A program made the translations under genes and the position numbers. A DNA stretch of 40,985 nucleotides from Candidatus Heimdallarchaeota archaeon (GTDB lineage Archaea > Asgardarchaeota > Heimdallarchaeia > Heimdallarchaeales > Heimdallarchaeaceae): the NCBI GenBank assembly GCA_016839945.1, contig JAEOTE010000090.1, forward strand, positions 67,414-108,398, given 5' to 3'. The notes under the pieces were generated by a model. The model was given only the letters and a program-made list of their open reading frames with translations. It made no database searches and was not told the DNA's origin. Positions 1 through 8,512 of this stretch are shown here, piece by piece; position 1 is the first letter of the stretch, and every line of letters starts with the position of its first letter.

Positions 1-1009
1 CGAGAGAAATATCATTAAAAACATCAGTTGTATCCTTTTGGAACTTCGGATAGTAATATGTCCAGAATTCCTTTGAACTCGCTATAATATTCTCTAAAAA
101 TCTTGATTGTGATTCACCAAAACTTGGTGATGACATACTATAAATAGGTTGATTATACCATTCCTCTTTTCCTTGTAAGCCATGAATTGCATGACCACAC
201 TCATGAGCACCAGCAAGAAAAGCCGCCAAAACATTATCCTCATGATACTTAACTGTGACTCTTACGTCTTTAAAACCGCCACCAATTGTTAGAGGATGTT
301 CTACTTCAGCAATGTTACCTACAGCGTTCTCTGAGAAGAAATCATACTCAAGAAATTTTGCTAGATTTTCTACCATTTGAACTTGAGATGAACGAGGTAC
401 ATTTCTACTTAGAATTGACCTATCTGGTTTAACTTCAGATTCTTCACATTTCTTAATAAAAGGAACTAAGAAAGATTTCATTTCAGCAAAAAGTTTGGTG
501 AGATTCTTAACACCAAAACCTTTGTCTCTACTATCTATCAATGCATCGAAAGAATCACTCATATTCTTTGATTTAGCTAAGAGAGAGGAAGATTCAATAT
601 TAAGAGCATATAATTTCTCTAAATCAGGAAAAACCATCTGAAAATCAGATTTTGCTTTAGCTTTTTTCCATATTTCTAAGGTTTTGTTTGATTGAGCTGC
701 AAGTTTTCCTACTAACTCTGATGGAAGTATTGTCCTATCATTATAGATCCGTCTAAACCGCTCAACATTTCTTTTCTCTAAATCATTGAGGGAAGAATCC
801 TTTTCACATTTTTCTAACAAAGTTCCTATTTCAGAATGAGTTATTAAACCATGAATTTTTTGACTTATGTATTGAAACTGTTTTGTCCTATGTCCTACTG
901 CTGCAGGGGGCATGTAAGTATTGAGATCCCAGTATAGAACTCCATTTATCGAACCTAATAATCGTATTTCTTGATATCTTTCCAATAATTTTTCATAATC
1001 GTTTTTCAT
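1..1009 (-). CDS. M32-family metallocarboxypeptidase (Taq type), C-terminus cut by window edge
   Basis: I translated this by hand: an open frame runs from an ATG at 1009 to the window edge without a stop, giving about 336 residues of a family usually near 500. The zinc motif HECGH is present, preceded by DVRVT, the family DxRxT motif, and followed by GESQSRFLEN, which matches the conserved ESQSR segment of M32 enzymes. The N-terminus (SINGVLYWDLNTYMPP) also fits the family start. M32 enzymes are cytosolic zinc carboxypeptidases that trim C-terminal residues from peptides. All active-site residues visible so far look intact. The gene lies 75 bp downstream of enolase on the same strand and may be co-transcribed with it. 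The missing C-terminal part lies outside the window. Confidence 0.9.
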   Translation of the reverse strand, partial: MKNDYEKLLERYQEIRLLGSINGVLYWDLNTYMPPAAVGHRTKQFQYISQKIHGLITHSEIGTLLEKCEKDSSLNDLEKRNVERFRRIYNDRTILPSELVGKLAAQSNKTLEIWKKAKAKSDFQMVFPDLEKLYALNIESSSLLAKSKNMSDSFDALIDSRDKGFGVKNLTKLFAEMKSFLVPFIKKCEESEVKPDRSILSRNVPRSSQVQMVENLAKFLEYDFFSENAVGNIAEVEHPLTIGGGFKDVRVTVKYHEDNVLAAFLAGAHECGHAIHGLQGKEEWYNQPIYSMSSPSFGESQSRFLENIIASSKEFWTYYYPKFQKDTTDVFNDISL

Positions 1010-1083
1010 TTATTTTCATTTTCAGAAAATAAATAATATTCAAAAAGATTGCCTAAAAAAAGAAAAAATAAGATGGATACCAA

Positions 1084-2337
1084 TCATTTGGTTCCAAGAT
1101 AGTTTGCTTTACTTCCTAATTGTTCTTCAATTCGTAGAAGTTGATTATATTTCGCAGTACGTTCTCCTCTTGCAGGAGCACCTGTTTTTATTCTCTCAGC
1201 GCCTAATGCTACAGCTAAATCAGCGATGAAAGTATCTTCTGTTTCTCCTGATCTGTGAGAGATATTTATTCCCCAACCTTTACTTCTTGCGAGTTCAGCT
1301 GCTTGTATTGCTTCAGTCAATGTACCAATTTGATTTACTTTTAATAACAAGTAATTTGCGGCTTTTCTATCTATAGCCATCTGAATTCGTTTTGGATTTG
1401 TAACTGTTAAATCATCTGCTACTATTGAAGCATTGGGCAACTTAGCTAGAAGTTTTGCAAAAGAATCGAAATCATTCTCATCAAAGGGATCTTCGAGAGA
1501 TATTATAGGATATTTCCCTACTAAATCAACATAGTAATCTACCAATTCATCTCCAGATAACTTTTTACCATCAACTTCATAGACACTGCTTTCATAGAAT
1601 TCTGAAGCTGCAGAATCTAGTCCTATAGATATATCAACACCTGGTTTATAACCAGCATCTTTGATTGAATCAACAAGCATTTGTAATGCTTCAGGTGCGG
1701 TATCTACTGGACTTCCAAAACCACCTTCATCCCCTAGATTTATTGCTGAGGGGCCAAATTTCTTAAGATTGTTTCTAAGAACTTGATAAACTTCACAAGA
1801 TGCTCTAAAACAATCACTATATTTTGTAAAACCATGTGGAATTAACATAAATTCTTGAATTTTTAGATTCCCTCCAGCATGTTTACCGCCATTTATAACA
1901 TTAAACATAGGAACTGGTAAAGTGTTCGCATCTTTATTAAGATAGGAATAAACTGGAAGTTTTAGACTATTAGCAGCTGCATTGCAAACAGCAAGTGAGA
2001 CACCTAACATAGCATTGGCTCCTAGTTTGGATTTATTCTCAGTGCCATCCAACTCAAGCATAAGTTTGTCAATAGAAGCTTGCTCAGTTACTTCATGACC
2101 TATAATCTTTGGTGTTATCAATTGCTTTATGTTTTCAACTGCTTTTAATACACCTTTTCCGAGAAATCTTTCATCTTTATCACGAAGTTCTAAAGCTTCA
2201 TGTTCTCCAGTACTAGCACCAGAAGGAACCATACCTCTACCAAAAGAACCATCATCACAATAAACATCTACTTCAATTGTAGGATTTCCTCTTGAATCTA
2301 TTATTTCACGTGGAATGACTTTTGTAATCTTTGCCAT
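1084..2337 (-). CDS. eno: Enolase (phosphopyruvate hydratase)
   Basis: This cytosolic glycolytic and gluconeogenic enzyme interconverts 2-phosphoglycerate and phosphoenolpyruvate. The protein is about 417 residues, the usual size. Visible family marks are the N-terminal REIIDSRGNPTIEVDV segment, the substrate loop VPSGASTGEHEALELRD, the metal-binding region SLEDPFDENDFDS, the catalytic lysine in LLLKVNQIGT, and the signature SHRSGETEDTFIADLAV. I chose the ATG at 2337 (MAKITKV) over a TTG three codons upstream at 2346, because homologues begin there. It lies 52 bp downstream of thiL on the same strand, with no obvious functional link. The substrate 2-phosphoglycerate is also the precursor pool for cyclic DPG, whose synthetase homologue is at 10520-11845. 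Confidence 0.98.
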   Translation of the reverse strand: MAKITKVIPREIIDSRGNPTIEVDVYCDDGSFGRGMVPSGASTGEHEALELRDKDERFLGKGVLKAVENIKQLITPKIIGHEVTEQASIDKLMLELDGTENKSKLGANAMLGVSLAVCNAAANSLKLPVYSYLNKDANTLPVPMFNVINGGKHAGGNLKIQEFMLIPHGFTKYSDCFRASCEVYQVLRNNLKKFGPSAINLGDEGGFGSPVDTAPEALQMLVDSIKDAGYKPGVDISIGLDSAASEFYESSVYEVDGKKLSGDELVDYYVDLVGKYPIISLEDPFDENDFDSFAKLLAKLPNASIVADDLTVTNPKRIQMAIDRKAANYLLLKVNQIGTLTEAIQAAELARSKGWGINISHRSGETEDTFIADLAVALGAERIKTGAPARGERTAKYNQLLRIEEQLGSKANYLGTK

Positions 2338-2389
2338 GATAATCAAGGAACAAAATAATATCCTCTTATTAAGGATTTTTCAATGAATA

Positions 2390-3382
2390 TTATGTAAAGT
2401 GTTGGAAACCTTTAACTGATAATTGATATTTACTAAATCTGTTATCACTGATTTTTATTCCTTTATTCTTTGTTGAGAATTCACCAATTTGATAAACGGT
2501 TAGATCGAGTTTTTTTGCTGTTTTCTCTAATGAATCCTTATCAGTAGGCGCAACTGCAAAAACTAATTCAAACTCCTCTCCACCATTAAAAACTAGTTCT
2601 AAAGGATTCAAATTACTCTTTTCTACATACTCCAAAACAAGAGGATGGATTGGAACTGATGAAACATCTATACCAATATCATTTATAGAAGACAGATCAG
2701 ATAAAGTATAAGATAGACCATCAGACGAATCCATGCAGATTTTTATGTTCATTTTCTTGAATAAACTAAGATATTCTTTTCTAGCAATTGGTTTATAGAC
2801 TGAATCTAATGCTTCTTCTCTTAAAGAACCTTCAACTTCTAAATCTTCAAGTACAATCTTAAAACCTATTGAAGTTAATCCGAATAATCCTGTTGTGTAT
2901 ATTAGATCTCCTTCTTGCACTCCTTTTCTGGAAATGATTTCATTTTTTTCACATATACCGAATGTCGTTGCATCAATGATAATTTCAGACGATTCATTAG
3001 TATCTCCCCCAAGTAATTTACATCCATAAGTGATACATTGATCTTTCGCTCCTACAATTACCGCTTTTGCATCTGAAATAGAAAGATTTGAAGGAAATCC
3101 TACACTAAGTAAACACCCTAAAGGTTTTGTTCCTTTAGCTATAAGATCACTAACTGACATAGTGATAGCTTTCATTCCTATTTTTTTGAACGACATTCCA
3201 GGAAGAACATCTGTTTGTTGAACTAACATATCAGAGTTAACAACAAGTAGTTTCTCAGAGGGAAGAATAAAAGCAGAAGCATCATCGTTAAAATCTAAAA
3301 TCGATGTATCAACTAAGTTTGATATCAAAGACAAGAACTCTCTTTCTCCAACTTCTTTTAGTGTTTTCTCAGCATCTTTCAT
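2390..3382 (-). CDS. thiL: Thiamine-monophosphate kinase
   Basis: ThiL phosphorylates thiamine monophosphate with ATP to give the cofactor thiamine diphosphate. The 330-residue protein has the order typical of the PurM/ThiL/HypE superfamily: N-terminal VGEREFLSLI, the acidic metal/ATP motif DFNDDASAF, the VNSDMLVQQTD segment, the MSVSDLIAKGTKPLG motif, GGDTNESSEI, and a C-terminal FNGGEEFELVF motif. No other thiamine gene is in the window. The start ATG at 3382 gives a normal ThiL N-terminus. HypE and SelD share the fold, but the GGEEFELVF tail and VSDLIAKG motif favour ThiL. No frameshift or missing key residue was seen. Confidence 0.95.
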   Translation of the reverse strand: MKDAEKTLKEVGEREFLSLISNLVDTSILDFNDDASAFILPSEKLLVVNSDMLVQQTDVLPGMSFKKIGMKAITMSVSDLIAKGTKPLGCLLSVGFPSNLSISDAKAVIVGAKDQCITYGCKLLGGDTNESSEIIIDATTFGICEKNEIISRKGVQEGDLIYTTGLFGLTSIGFKIVLEDLEVEGSLREEALDSVYKPIARKEYLSLFKKMNIKICMDSSDGLSYTLSDLSSINDIGIDVSSVPIHPLVLEYVEKSNLNPLELVFNGGEEFELVFAVAPTDKDSLEKTAKKLDLTVYQIGEFSTKNKGIKISDNRFSKYQLSVKGFQHFT

Positions 3383-3456
3383 TATGTATAATCCTCAAAA
3401 ATCTATTTGTATATCTACTTACTAAAGATATCGAATGTTAATAAAAGGGAATTTTG

Positions 3457-4293
3457 TTATCCAAATAAACCTATGAAGTAGAAGAAGTAAACAAACAAAG
3501 CAACTGGTATAGTTATAGATGCAAATGCATTAACCCAAGCCATTTTTCCAACTATTCTTAAGGCAATTGAGGAGTATATTATTACAACTACCCAGAGGAT
3601 AATCATTAAAATCTTGAATACCAACATTGGTGCAGAATTATACAGGTTTTCAACAAATATTCTGAAAGTAGCGAAATCAGCTGCTTCAGGAGAACCAACA
3701 TTTCCTGATGGTCCCATAAGCGTAAAAAACATCCCCAGAAACTCACCTACTGCTATAGGAGCAATTGAATAACCTATGATAGTACGATATTGTTTTGTTG
3801 TTGCTTCAGAACCCAGCATAGTTGCAAATTTAGCCATTATCCAAGTTCCTATTGAGAACAATAATTTGTACATAATCCATATCACGAATGGCATTAATAA
3901 CAAACTTACGAAGAAGAAAATTAGGTTCAAAGAAATTTCCATACTCCATGCCTCTGGGTCAGTAGCATTACCAATTATGAGAGCAGAATAAGTAATACCT
4001 GCTTTGACCATAACAAAATAAAAACGGAGGGATAGGAATAGAGAAAAGAGTAGCAATATTATATTTCCTCCCTTTGTTTCAGTAGCAACTCCTAGTTCTT
4101 CACTTGTTTTGAAGGGTCTTCTAAAGAAGAAATATAACCTAATAAAAACTTCTTTTAGTGATGGTCTAAAAGCGAATTTTTTAAGTTCATATTCTAGTAA
4201 TCCAAAACCACAGAATGGACATACTGAGTATTCTAAAGGTACAGATTCAGTACAACTAGGGCATTTCTGTGTGTTCTCACTCATACTACTCAT
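3457..4293 (-). CDS. Zinc-ribbon YIP1-like membrane protein
   Basis: The 278-residue protein starts with a short zinc ribbon (CPSC at about residues 11-14, CPFC at 25-28), followed by a cytosolic stretch and then about five hydrophobic segments between residues 75 and 278. The spacing of the membrane segments and the conserved-looking TTKQYRTIIGYSIAPI stretch resemble the YIP1 superfamily. In eukaryotes these proteins bind Rab/Ypt GTPases on ER-Golgi membranes; archaeal and bacterial members have no settled role. The fused zinc ribbon suggests a cytosolic protein-binding head. There is an alternative ATG three codons in (4284). It stands as a single gene between thiL and a surface protein. 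The YIP1 assignment is by pattern and not certain. Confidence 0.6.
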   Translation of the reverse strand: MSSMSENTQKCPSCTESVPLEYSVCPFCGFGLLEYELKKFAFRPSLKEVFIRLYFFFRRPFKTSEELGVATETKGGNIILLLFSLFLSLRFYFVMVKAGITYSALIIGNATDPEAWSMEISLNLIFFFVSLLLMPFVIWIMYKLLFSIGTWIMAKFATMLGSEATTKQYRTIIGYSIAPIAVGEFLGMFFTLMGPSGNVGSPEAADFATFRIFVENLYNSAPMLVFKILMIILWVVVIIYSSIALRIVGKMAWVNAFASITIPVALFVYFFYFIGLFG

Positions 4294-4386
4294 TTCTTAA
4301 TATTGGTTATTATTTAATATCTGTTGTGGCTAGTAAATGAAAACCTTTTCGTTAATTGTAACAGGAAAATAATGATATGAATTTCT

Positions 4387-5130
4387 CTATTTACTGTCCA
4401 GGTTTTTCCTTCTAGACAGTAAAAGTATAGGAATGAAAGCAATAGACACAATTGCCAGACTTAAACCAAATCCAGTTGTCTGCATTGTGGGATTAATTTC
4501 TAAATTAGTAGAAATCAACGTTATGTTCAATTCGTAAAGACCATATGAAGTAAAAGCTTTGAGAAGTACCCCTGTGTCTGTGTGATAATAAAGTGAAGAA
4601 TTTTGACCATAGTAATCTTGTGTATTGAAGACTTTAACTTCGTATGAATTTAGAGTCCCATTAAGTGTATGTTCAAAATTAGATAGATCGCTTATGGTTG
4701 TGTTTGTTCCTTGTACTTGTACTTCAATATTATCCCAATCCGATTCATTAGCAAAAAAACCTCCGTTCCAAGGATATATACTCAGACCCAAACCAAATGC
4801 TACATCGATATTTCTTACATCGTAGAATTTGGTATTATTAAGCATGTTTCCAAGAAATAATGTACCATTAATTTCGGAAGAAGGAATAAATGAAGTTACA
4901 TTAAACATAATCCAATCTTCAGGTATCACTGACCAATTTCCATAATAGTGCCCTGGAGGCCAGTTTCCAACGAACATATTTTCAGTAGCGCTAGAAGCTA
5001 AAACTTGGTATTTTAGCCAATCTTCATCATTTAAGTTTAATTTGTATGAGAAACCATTTGAAACGAGTAATGTCAAAGAAAAGGAAAGCACAATCAAGAT
5101 AGTTAGCAGTAAATTCTTTTTGTTCCTCAT
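4387..5130 (-). CDS. Secreted surface protein with C-terminal membrane anchor
   Basis: The function is not recognised. The 247-residue protein has an N-terminal signal peptide (basic MRNKKN, then a hydrophobic LLLTILIVLSFSLTLLV core). An ectodomain of about 190 residues is rich in Asn-X-Ser/Thr sequons, as expected of an N-glycosylated archaeal surface protein. A single hydrophobic segment (about residues 222-240) precedes the basic end LSRRKNLDSK. This signal/ectodomain/TM/basic-tail plan is that of archaeal surface proteins with a sorting-type C-terminus. The ectodomain looks all-beta, with several Tyr/Trp-rich strands. It lies between the tRNA-Arg gene and the YIP1-like gene and is probably transcribed alone. 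Confidence 0.65.
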   Translation of the reverse strand: MRNKKNLLLTILIVLSFSLTLLVSNGFSYKLNLNDEDWLKYQVLASSATENMFVGNWPPGHYYGNWSVIPEDWIMFNVTSFIPSSEINGTLFLGNMLNNTKFYDVRNIDVAFGLGLSIYPWNGGFFANESDWDNIEVQVQGTNTTISDLSNFEHTLNGTLNSYEVKVFNTQDYYGQNSSLYYHTDTGVLLKAFTSYGLYELNITLISTNLEINPTMQTTGFGLSLAIVSIAFIPILLLSRRKNLDSK

Positions 5131-5185
5131 ATTACATACACTTGTGTTTATTCTGAAATATTCTCAATCAATTCTGAACTAAGGT

Positions 5186-5278
5186 TGGCGGACCAGGCAG
5201 GATTTGAACCTGCGACCTCTGGCTGTCTTCAGCTAACTTCCGAAGGCCAGTGCCTTATCCATACTAGACTACTGGTCC
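5186..5278 (-). tRNA. tRNA-Arg(UCG) with a 15-nt intron, CCA encoded
   Basis: On the minus strand the acceptor stem GGACCAG (5278-5272) pairs with CTGGTCC (5196-5190), the T-arm reads GCAGG-TTCAAAT-CCTGC, and discriminator G plus CCA are encoded (5189-5186). The anticodon stem CTGGC/GCCAG encloses 22 nt instead of 7. Removing 5225-5239 leaves the canonical loop CTTCGGA with anticodon TCG at 5243-5241, reading CGA (Arg). The junctions form a textbook archaeal bulge-helix-bulge: bulge GG|A, four-pair helix CTTC/GAAG, bulge AC|A, cut after nucleotide 37. Splicing endonuclease and ligase must act in trans; neither is in the window. Confidence 0.95.
5225..5239 (-). other. tRNA-Arg intron (bulge-helix-bulge type, position 37/38)
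   Basis: This 15-nt insertion (minus-strand sequence AAGTTAGCTGAAGAC) lies between tRNA nucleotides 37 and 38, the commonest archaeal intron position. Its GAAG pairs with anticodon-loop CTTC to form the four-pair central helix between two 3-nt bulges. Its length is near the minimum that can form this motif. Confidence 0.88.
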
Positions 5279-5367
5279 TTTTGGTTTCTTTCATCTCTTC
5301 ACTTTTTATTCTTTCTGTTAACTCATATATCTAAGTGAAAAACGAAACTTTCGAAATAAAATAAAAA

Positions 5368-6615
5368 CTATCTTGGTAGTCCGTTTTCTATCCAAGATCT
5401 AATTAATCTCTCAAATTCTTTCTTTTTCTTCAATGATTGTGTTTGATAAGCATAAATTTGAGACATGGCTAATCCACCCAATTCGATATACGCCTCATCC
5501 ATATCACAAATTGCAGCTATTCTGGCTTTCCAATTTTCATCTGTATCTGCTTGTTGTGCATAAGAAATGAATAATTTGAGAATCTTTTCAATCTTTGCTG
5601 AAACTTGTTTATCATCGACTTCAGGCTTAGGTTTAGGTTTAGCTTTAGGTTTAGGTTTGTGTTCTATGGATGTTTTGGGTTCTGCTACTGGGACAGGTTC
5701 AGGTTCTGGTTCTGGTTCTGGTGCAGGTTCTGCTACTTCTGGAGGTTCCTCAAAGATTTTTTCTTTAATTACAGGACGGGATGAAACAGCAGGTTTCTCT
5801 TCTACCTCAGGTGATTCTGGAGGGGGCATAGATTCAGGTTTAGGTGTTACTGGTTTGGATTCAATTGGTTTCGAACCAACTGATTGTGTTGTTGGAGCAG
5901 ATTCTGGTACTTTTGATGGTGTTACGAATTTTATTTGATCTGGAGAGATTGTTTCAGTTGCTGCTTCTTCTGTTTTTGCAGGTGGTGGTGCGGACTCAGT
6001 AGTTCTAATTGGTGCAGTTGTTTCTTTAGGTGCTGTGAAAACAACATCCCTTGGAAACTGTTTTGTTTCAATTATTGAATTTAAACTTTTTTCAAGATTA
6101 TGAACTAATGATCTTAAAGAAGGATTTTCTGAACCAAGTTTTAAGATGTTATCCTTAAGGGTTTGACATCCTGCAGTCATTACACTAACTTTTCTCTTTA
6201 AATCTTGATTTTCAACTTCTAATTGTTCTTCCCCTTTTTCAGCTTCAGTTTCTATTGTTTCTATTGAATCCATAAGGGCATGCATTTGCATTTTAAGTTC
6301 TTCGCGCTCCGCATTAAACAAATCTTGTTCTAGTCTTGTTTCTTCAATCTCTTTATCAAGCTCAGTTTTTTCCTTTTGTAAATCTTCCACAACCTTGGAA
6401 AGATGATCTAATTCCGAAGTTAATTCTTGAACTTTATCATCAGATTGAGCTTGTTCCATTTTTTCTTGTAACTTTTCAAATAGTTTTATTCTTCTCATTG
6501 CTAATTGCGGAGAAATTTCCTCTTTCTTCATGAAATTAAGAATGTATTCTAAATCATGAGGTTGAAGATTGTGCTTTTTAAGTAATTCATCTATTGAAAC
6601 ATGACCTTCTGTCAT
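5368..6615 (-). CDS. Coiled-coil and proline/glutamate-rich cytosolic protein of unknown function
   Basis: The protein of about 415 residues is not recognised. Residues 1-55 form a small helical head (ISIDELL-like start, NLQPHDLEYILNFM). Residues 55-185 are strongly heptad-like and Glu/Lys/Leu-rich, predicting a long coiled coil. Residues 190-335 are a low-complexity Pro/Glu/Thr/Lys linker that includes PEPEPEPEPVPVAEPK. The last 75 residues return to a compact helical domain with AQQADTDENWKARIAAICD. No signal peptide or membrane segment is present. The ATG at 6615 is preferred over the TTG at 6624 because a purine-rich GAGGG sits just before it. The head/coiled-coil/linker/domain plan suggests a scaffold or cytoskeletal adaptor; that is inference. 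Confidence 0.6.
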   Translation of the reverse strand: MTEGHVSIDELLKKHNLQPHDLEYILNFMKKEEISPQLAMRRIKLFEKLQEKMEQAQSDDKVQELTSELDHLSKVVEDLQKEKTELDKEIEETRLEQDLFNAEREELKMQMHALMDSIETIETEAEKGEEQLEVENQDLKRKVSVMTAGCQTLKDNILKLGSENPSLRSLVHNLEKSLNSIIETKQFPRDVVFTAPKETTAPIRTTESAPPPAKTEEAATETISPDQIKFVTPSKVPESAPTTQSVGSKPIESKPVTPKPESMPPPESPEVEEKPAVSSRPVIKEKIFEEPPEVAEPAPEPEPEPEPVPVAEPKTSIEHKPKPKAKPKPKPEVDDKQVSAKIEKILKLFISYAQQADTDENWKARIAAICDMDEAYIELGGLAMSQIYAYQTQSLKKKKEFERLIRSWIENGLPR

Positions 6616-6746
6616 AACCCTCAAAAAAAATAGAGAGTTTTAGTTTAATAAAGTTTAGTTTAAGTGAAATGAAAAAGAAAAGGTTTTTTTAATACGATTA
6701 CCATATTTCGAGCTAGGTGTAGCTATTGGTAGAACTAAGAGGATTG

Positions 6747-7778
6747 ATGATTAATAGACTAGTAGTCTTACTTCAAGTCTTTATTTTTCCAGCTTATTTC
6801 TATTTATGGGCGTTTTTTGGTCCTTATCCTGAAGATTTAGCTAACTTCTTTTTCTGGAGAGTATCTGGAACAAGTGCATTTGGGGAAACAGGAGATTTCA
6901 TTATTCTGAAAATTGTTGCACCTCTAATTTTTGCACTTCCATTTACGTTAGCTTCCTTAGTAAGAGCAACTAAAGTAGCAAATTCTTATGAACTTATGTG
7001 GAGAGCTTTAGGAAAAGTCAGAATAGATACAAAACTATTCTATATGGTTAATGCAATATTTTGTCTATTCTTCTTCATTCTACCATTTGGGGCTCCTATT
7101 ATTGCAGTTTTTGGAGCGTTTTTTGCAGTTAAACTATTATTGTATGCCTTTGGCGTTAAAAAAAGCGTTCCTGCAATCTTAATTGTTATCCCAGGATTAT
7201 TATTAGCAGCAATACCATTGATGGTCACAATTGCGTTTTACGCAAGTTATTCAGAAGTAATACAGCCAATATGGGTGATTTGGGCAGGGGAAAAAGGTTC
7301 AGCAATATCGGGAATTTCAGAATACTTCTATGGAGTAGTTCTCTGTTTAGCGTGTGCAATGGCGATTGGCAACTTTTTTGTTTTCTTACGAGAAGGTGCA
7401 TCTCAAGTATCATATACCAAACAAGTTGGACAGCGAATAGGAATTTTTCTAAAAGCAATTCTTTTCACTGGAATTTTGCTTCTTTATATATTTGTAGCAA
7501 AATGGGATACTTCAAATCTAACTATGTTCATAATCAATGGAATCGCTATTGGATTGAGTGGTTTTGAAACTTTAGTTAGATGGAGAAAGAAAGCAGGTAA
7601 AGAAAATGGTGGAGGAGGAGGGGGTACACTTATGGTGCCTATATTTATTTCTATCAATTTCATAGCTAAATATTGGAATGGTGCAATAACCTTTGTTGTT
7701 GCATTATCTGCATGTATTTTCTTTGTACTTTTTGTTCTAGCTTATAGATATGCTGAAGACGAAACATTATTTGAATAG
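6747..7778 (+). CDS. Polytopic membrane protein of unknown function
   Basis: The 343-residue protein is not recognised. It has about eight to ten hydrophobic segments, the first at residues 5-22 and the last at 320-337. Short cytosolic loops are mostly basic, and one loop near residue 290 carries six consecutive glycines. No transporter or enzyme motif was seen. I placed the start at the ATG at 6747, preceded by AGAGG, rather than at the TTG at 6726. It is transcribed in the same direction as V-ATPase subunit E, but a TATA-like element at 7813-7823 suggests subunit E has its own promoter. A role linked to the ATPase is possible but unsupported. Confidence 0.6.
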   Translation: MINRLVVLLQVFIFPAYFYLWAFFGPYPEDLANFFFWRVSGTSAFGETGDFIILKIVAPLIFALPFTLASLVRATKVANSYELMWRALGKVRIDTKLFYMVNAIFCLFFFILPFGAPIIAVFGAFFAVKLLLYAFGVKKSVPAILIVIPGLLLAAIPLMVTIAFYASYSEVIQPIWVIWAGEKGSAISGISEYFYGVVLCLACAMAIGNFFVFLREGASQVSYTKQVGQRIGIFLKAILFTGILLLYIFVAKWDTSNLTMFIINGIAIGLSGFETLVRWRKKAGKENGGGGGGTLMVPIFISINFIAKYWNGAITFVVALSACIFFVLFVLAYRYAEDETLFE

Positions 7779-7812
7779 ATTAACAGAAATACATCTAAAT
7801 TCATAACCATAA

Positions 7813-7823
7813 TTTTTATAAGC
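7813..7823 (+). promoter_or_regulatory. Probable TATA box for the subunit E gene
   Basis: TTTTTATAAGC lies about 45 bp upstream of the ATG at 7865, which would place transcription start near 7844 with a leader of about 20 nt. Only the sequence match and spacing support this. Confidence 0.4.
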
Positions 7824-7864
7824 TAACTTATTAAATCCTAAACAAATTCTCCTAAGTTTCAGAG

Positions 7865-8512
7865 ATGTTTCCAATGAATGATGAAGAATTCAATCCTGAG
7901 ATCACAAGAAAGATAGAGGAAAATACAGAAAAATTACTTAAGAAAATTCTAGTAGATCAAAAAAGTTCTATTGATGAAATCAATTCAGAAGCTGAAGAAA
8001 AATTAAAAAATATTACAGAAAGCATTGTAGAAGATGCGAAAAAGCATGCTGAAGCGGAATTTTCAAAAGAGAAAGCAAAACAAGAACTTGAACTTAGACT
8101 AAAGATAACCAAGTTTAGAGATGAATTAGTAAATAATTTCTTTGAAAAAGCTACTGAAAAAATTAAGTCGCTTACTGAAACAAAAGAATATGAAAAAAGT
8201 TTAGAAAAGCTTCTTTTCGAAGCAGGAGTGACTTTAAACCAACCAGAAATCATTGTTCATCACCGTAGTCAAGATGATAAAATATTGACTAAACAATTTC
8301 TAGAAAATATTGCGAATAGATTGAAAAAGGAAAATGATATAGAAACAAAATATCAATTATCTAAAAAACCAATAGATTGTTTGGGAGGAATAAAACTGGA
8401 AACACTTGATGGAAAAATCAGCATTGATAACACTTATGAGAAGAGAATTGAAAGACTCTTAGTTAGTCTGAAAAGAGAACTTTCATTAATGCTTACACAA
8501 GAACAGGAATGA
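7865..8512 (+). CDS. atpE: V/A-type ATP synthase subunit E
   Basis: Subunit E pairs with subunit G/H to form the peripheral stalk tying the catalytic A3B3 head to the membrane motor. The 215-residue protein is the family's usual size. A long charged N-terminal helix (residues 5-110, Glu/Lys-rich heptads) is followed by a C-terminal alpha/beta domain with CLGGIKLETLDGKISIDNTY, matching the conserved GGI/V...DGxIxxDNTxxxRL signature of archaeal subunit E. Alternative ATG codons lie at 7874 and 7880. Other ATPase subunits are not in the window, which is unusual because archaeal V-type subunits normally form one operon. Its stop overlaps the next gene by 4 bp, so those two are co-transcribed. Confidence 0.88.
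   Translation: MFPMNDEEFNPEITRKIEENTEKLLKKILVDQKSSIDEINSEAEEKLKNITESIVEDAKKHAEAEFSKEKAKQELELRLKITKFRDELVNNFFEKATEKIKSLTETKEYEKSLEKLLFEAGVTLNQPEIIVHHRSQDDKILTKQFLENIANRLKKENDIETKYQLSKKPIDCLGGIKLETLDGKISIDNTYEKRIERLLVSLKRELSLMLTQEQE

Noticed and set aside
5630..5745. Short repeats that could be taken for a repeat array
   Set aside because: They are in-frame codon repeats of the PEPEP and KPKPK linker, with no constant repeat and spacer lengths as in CRISPR.
5567..5938. Plus-strand open frame rich in Gly and Ser opposite the coiled-coil gene
   Set aside because: It is the antisense of the Pro-Glu/Pro-Lys linker of the minus-strand gene; its Gly/Ser runs come from the repeated codons, not from selection for a protein.
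7225..7567. Open frames in other registers inside the membrane-protein gene
   Set aside because: They lie within a clear hydrophobic coding sequence, on both strands, and have no start signal or family match.
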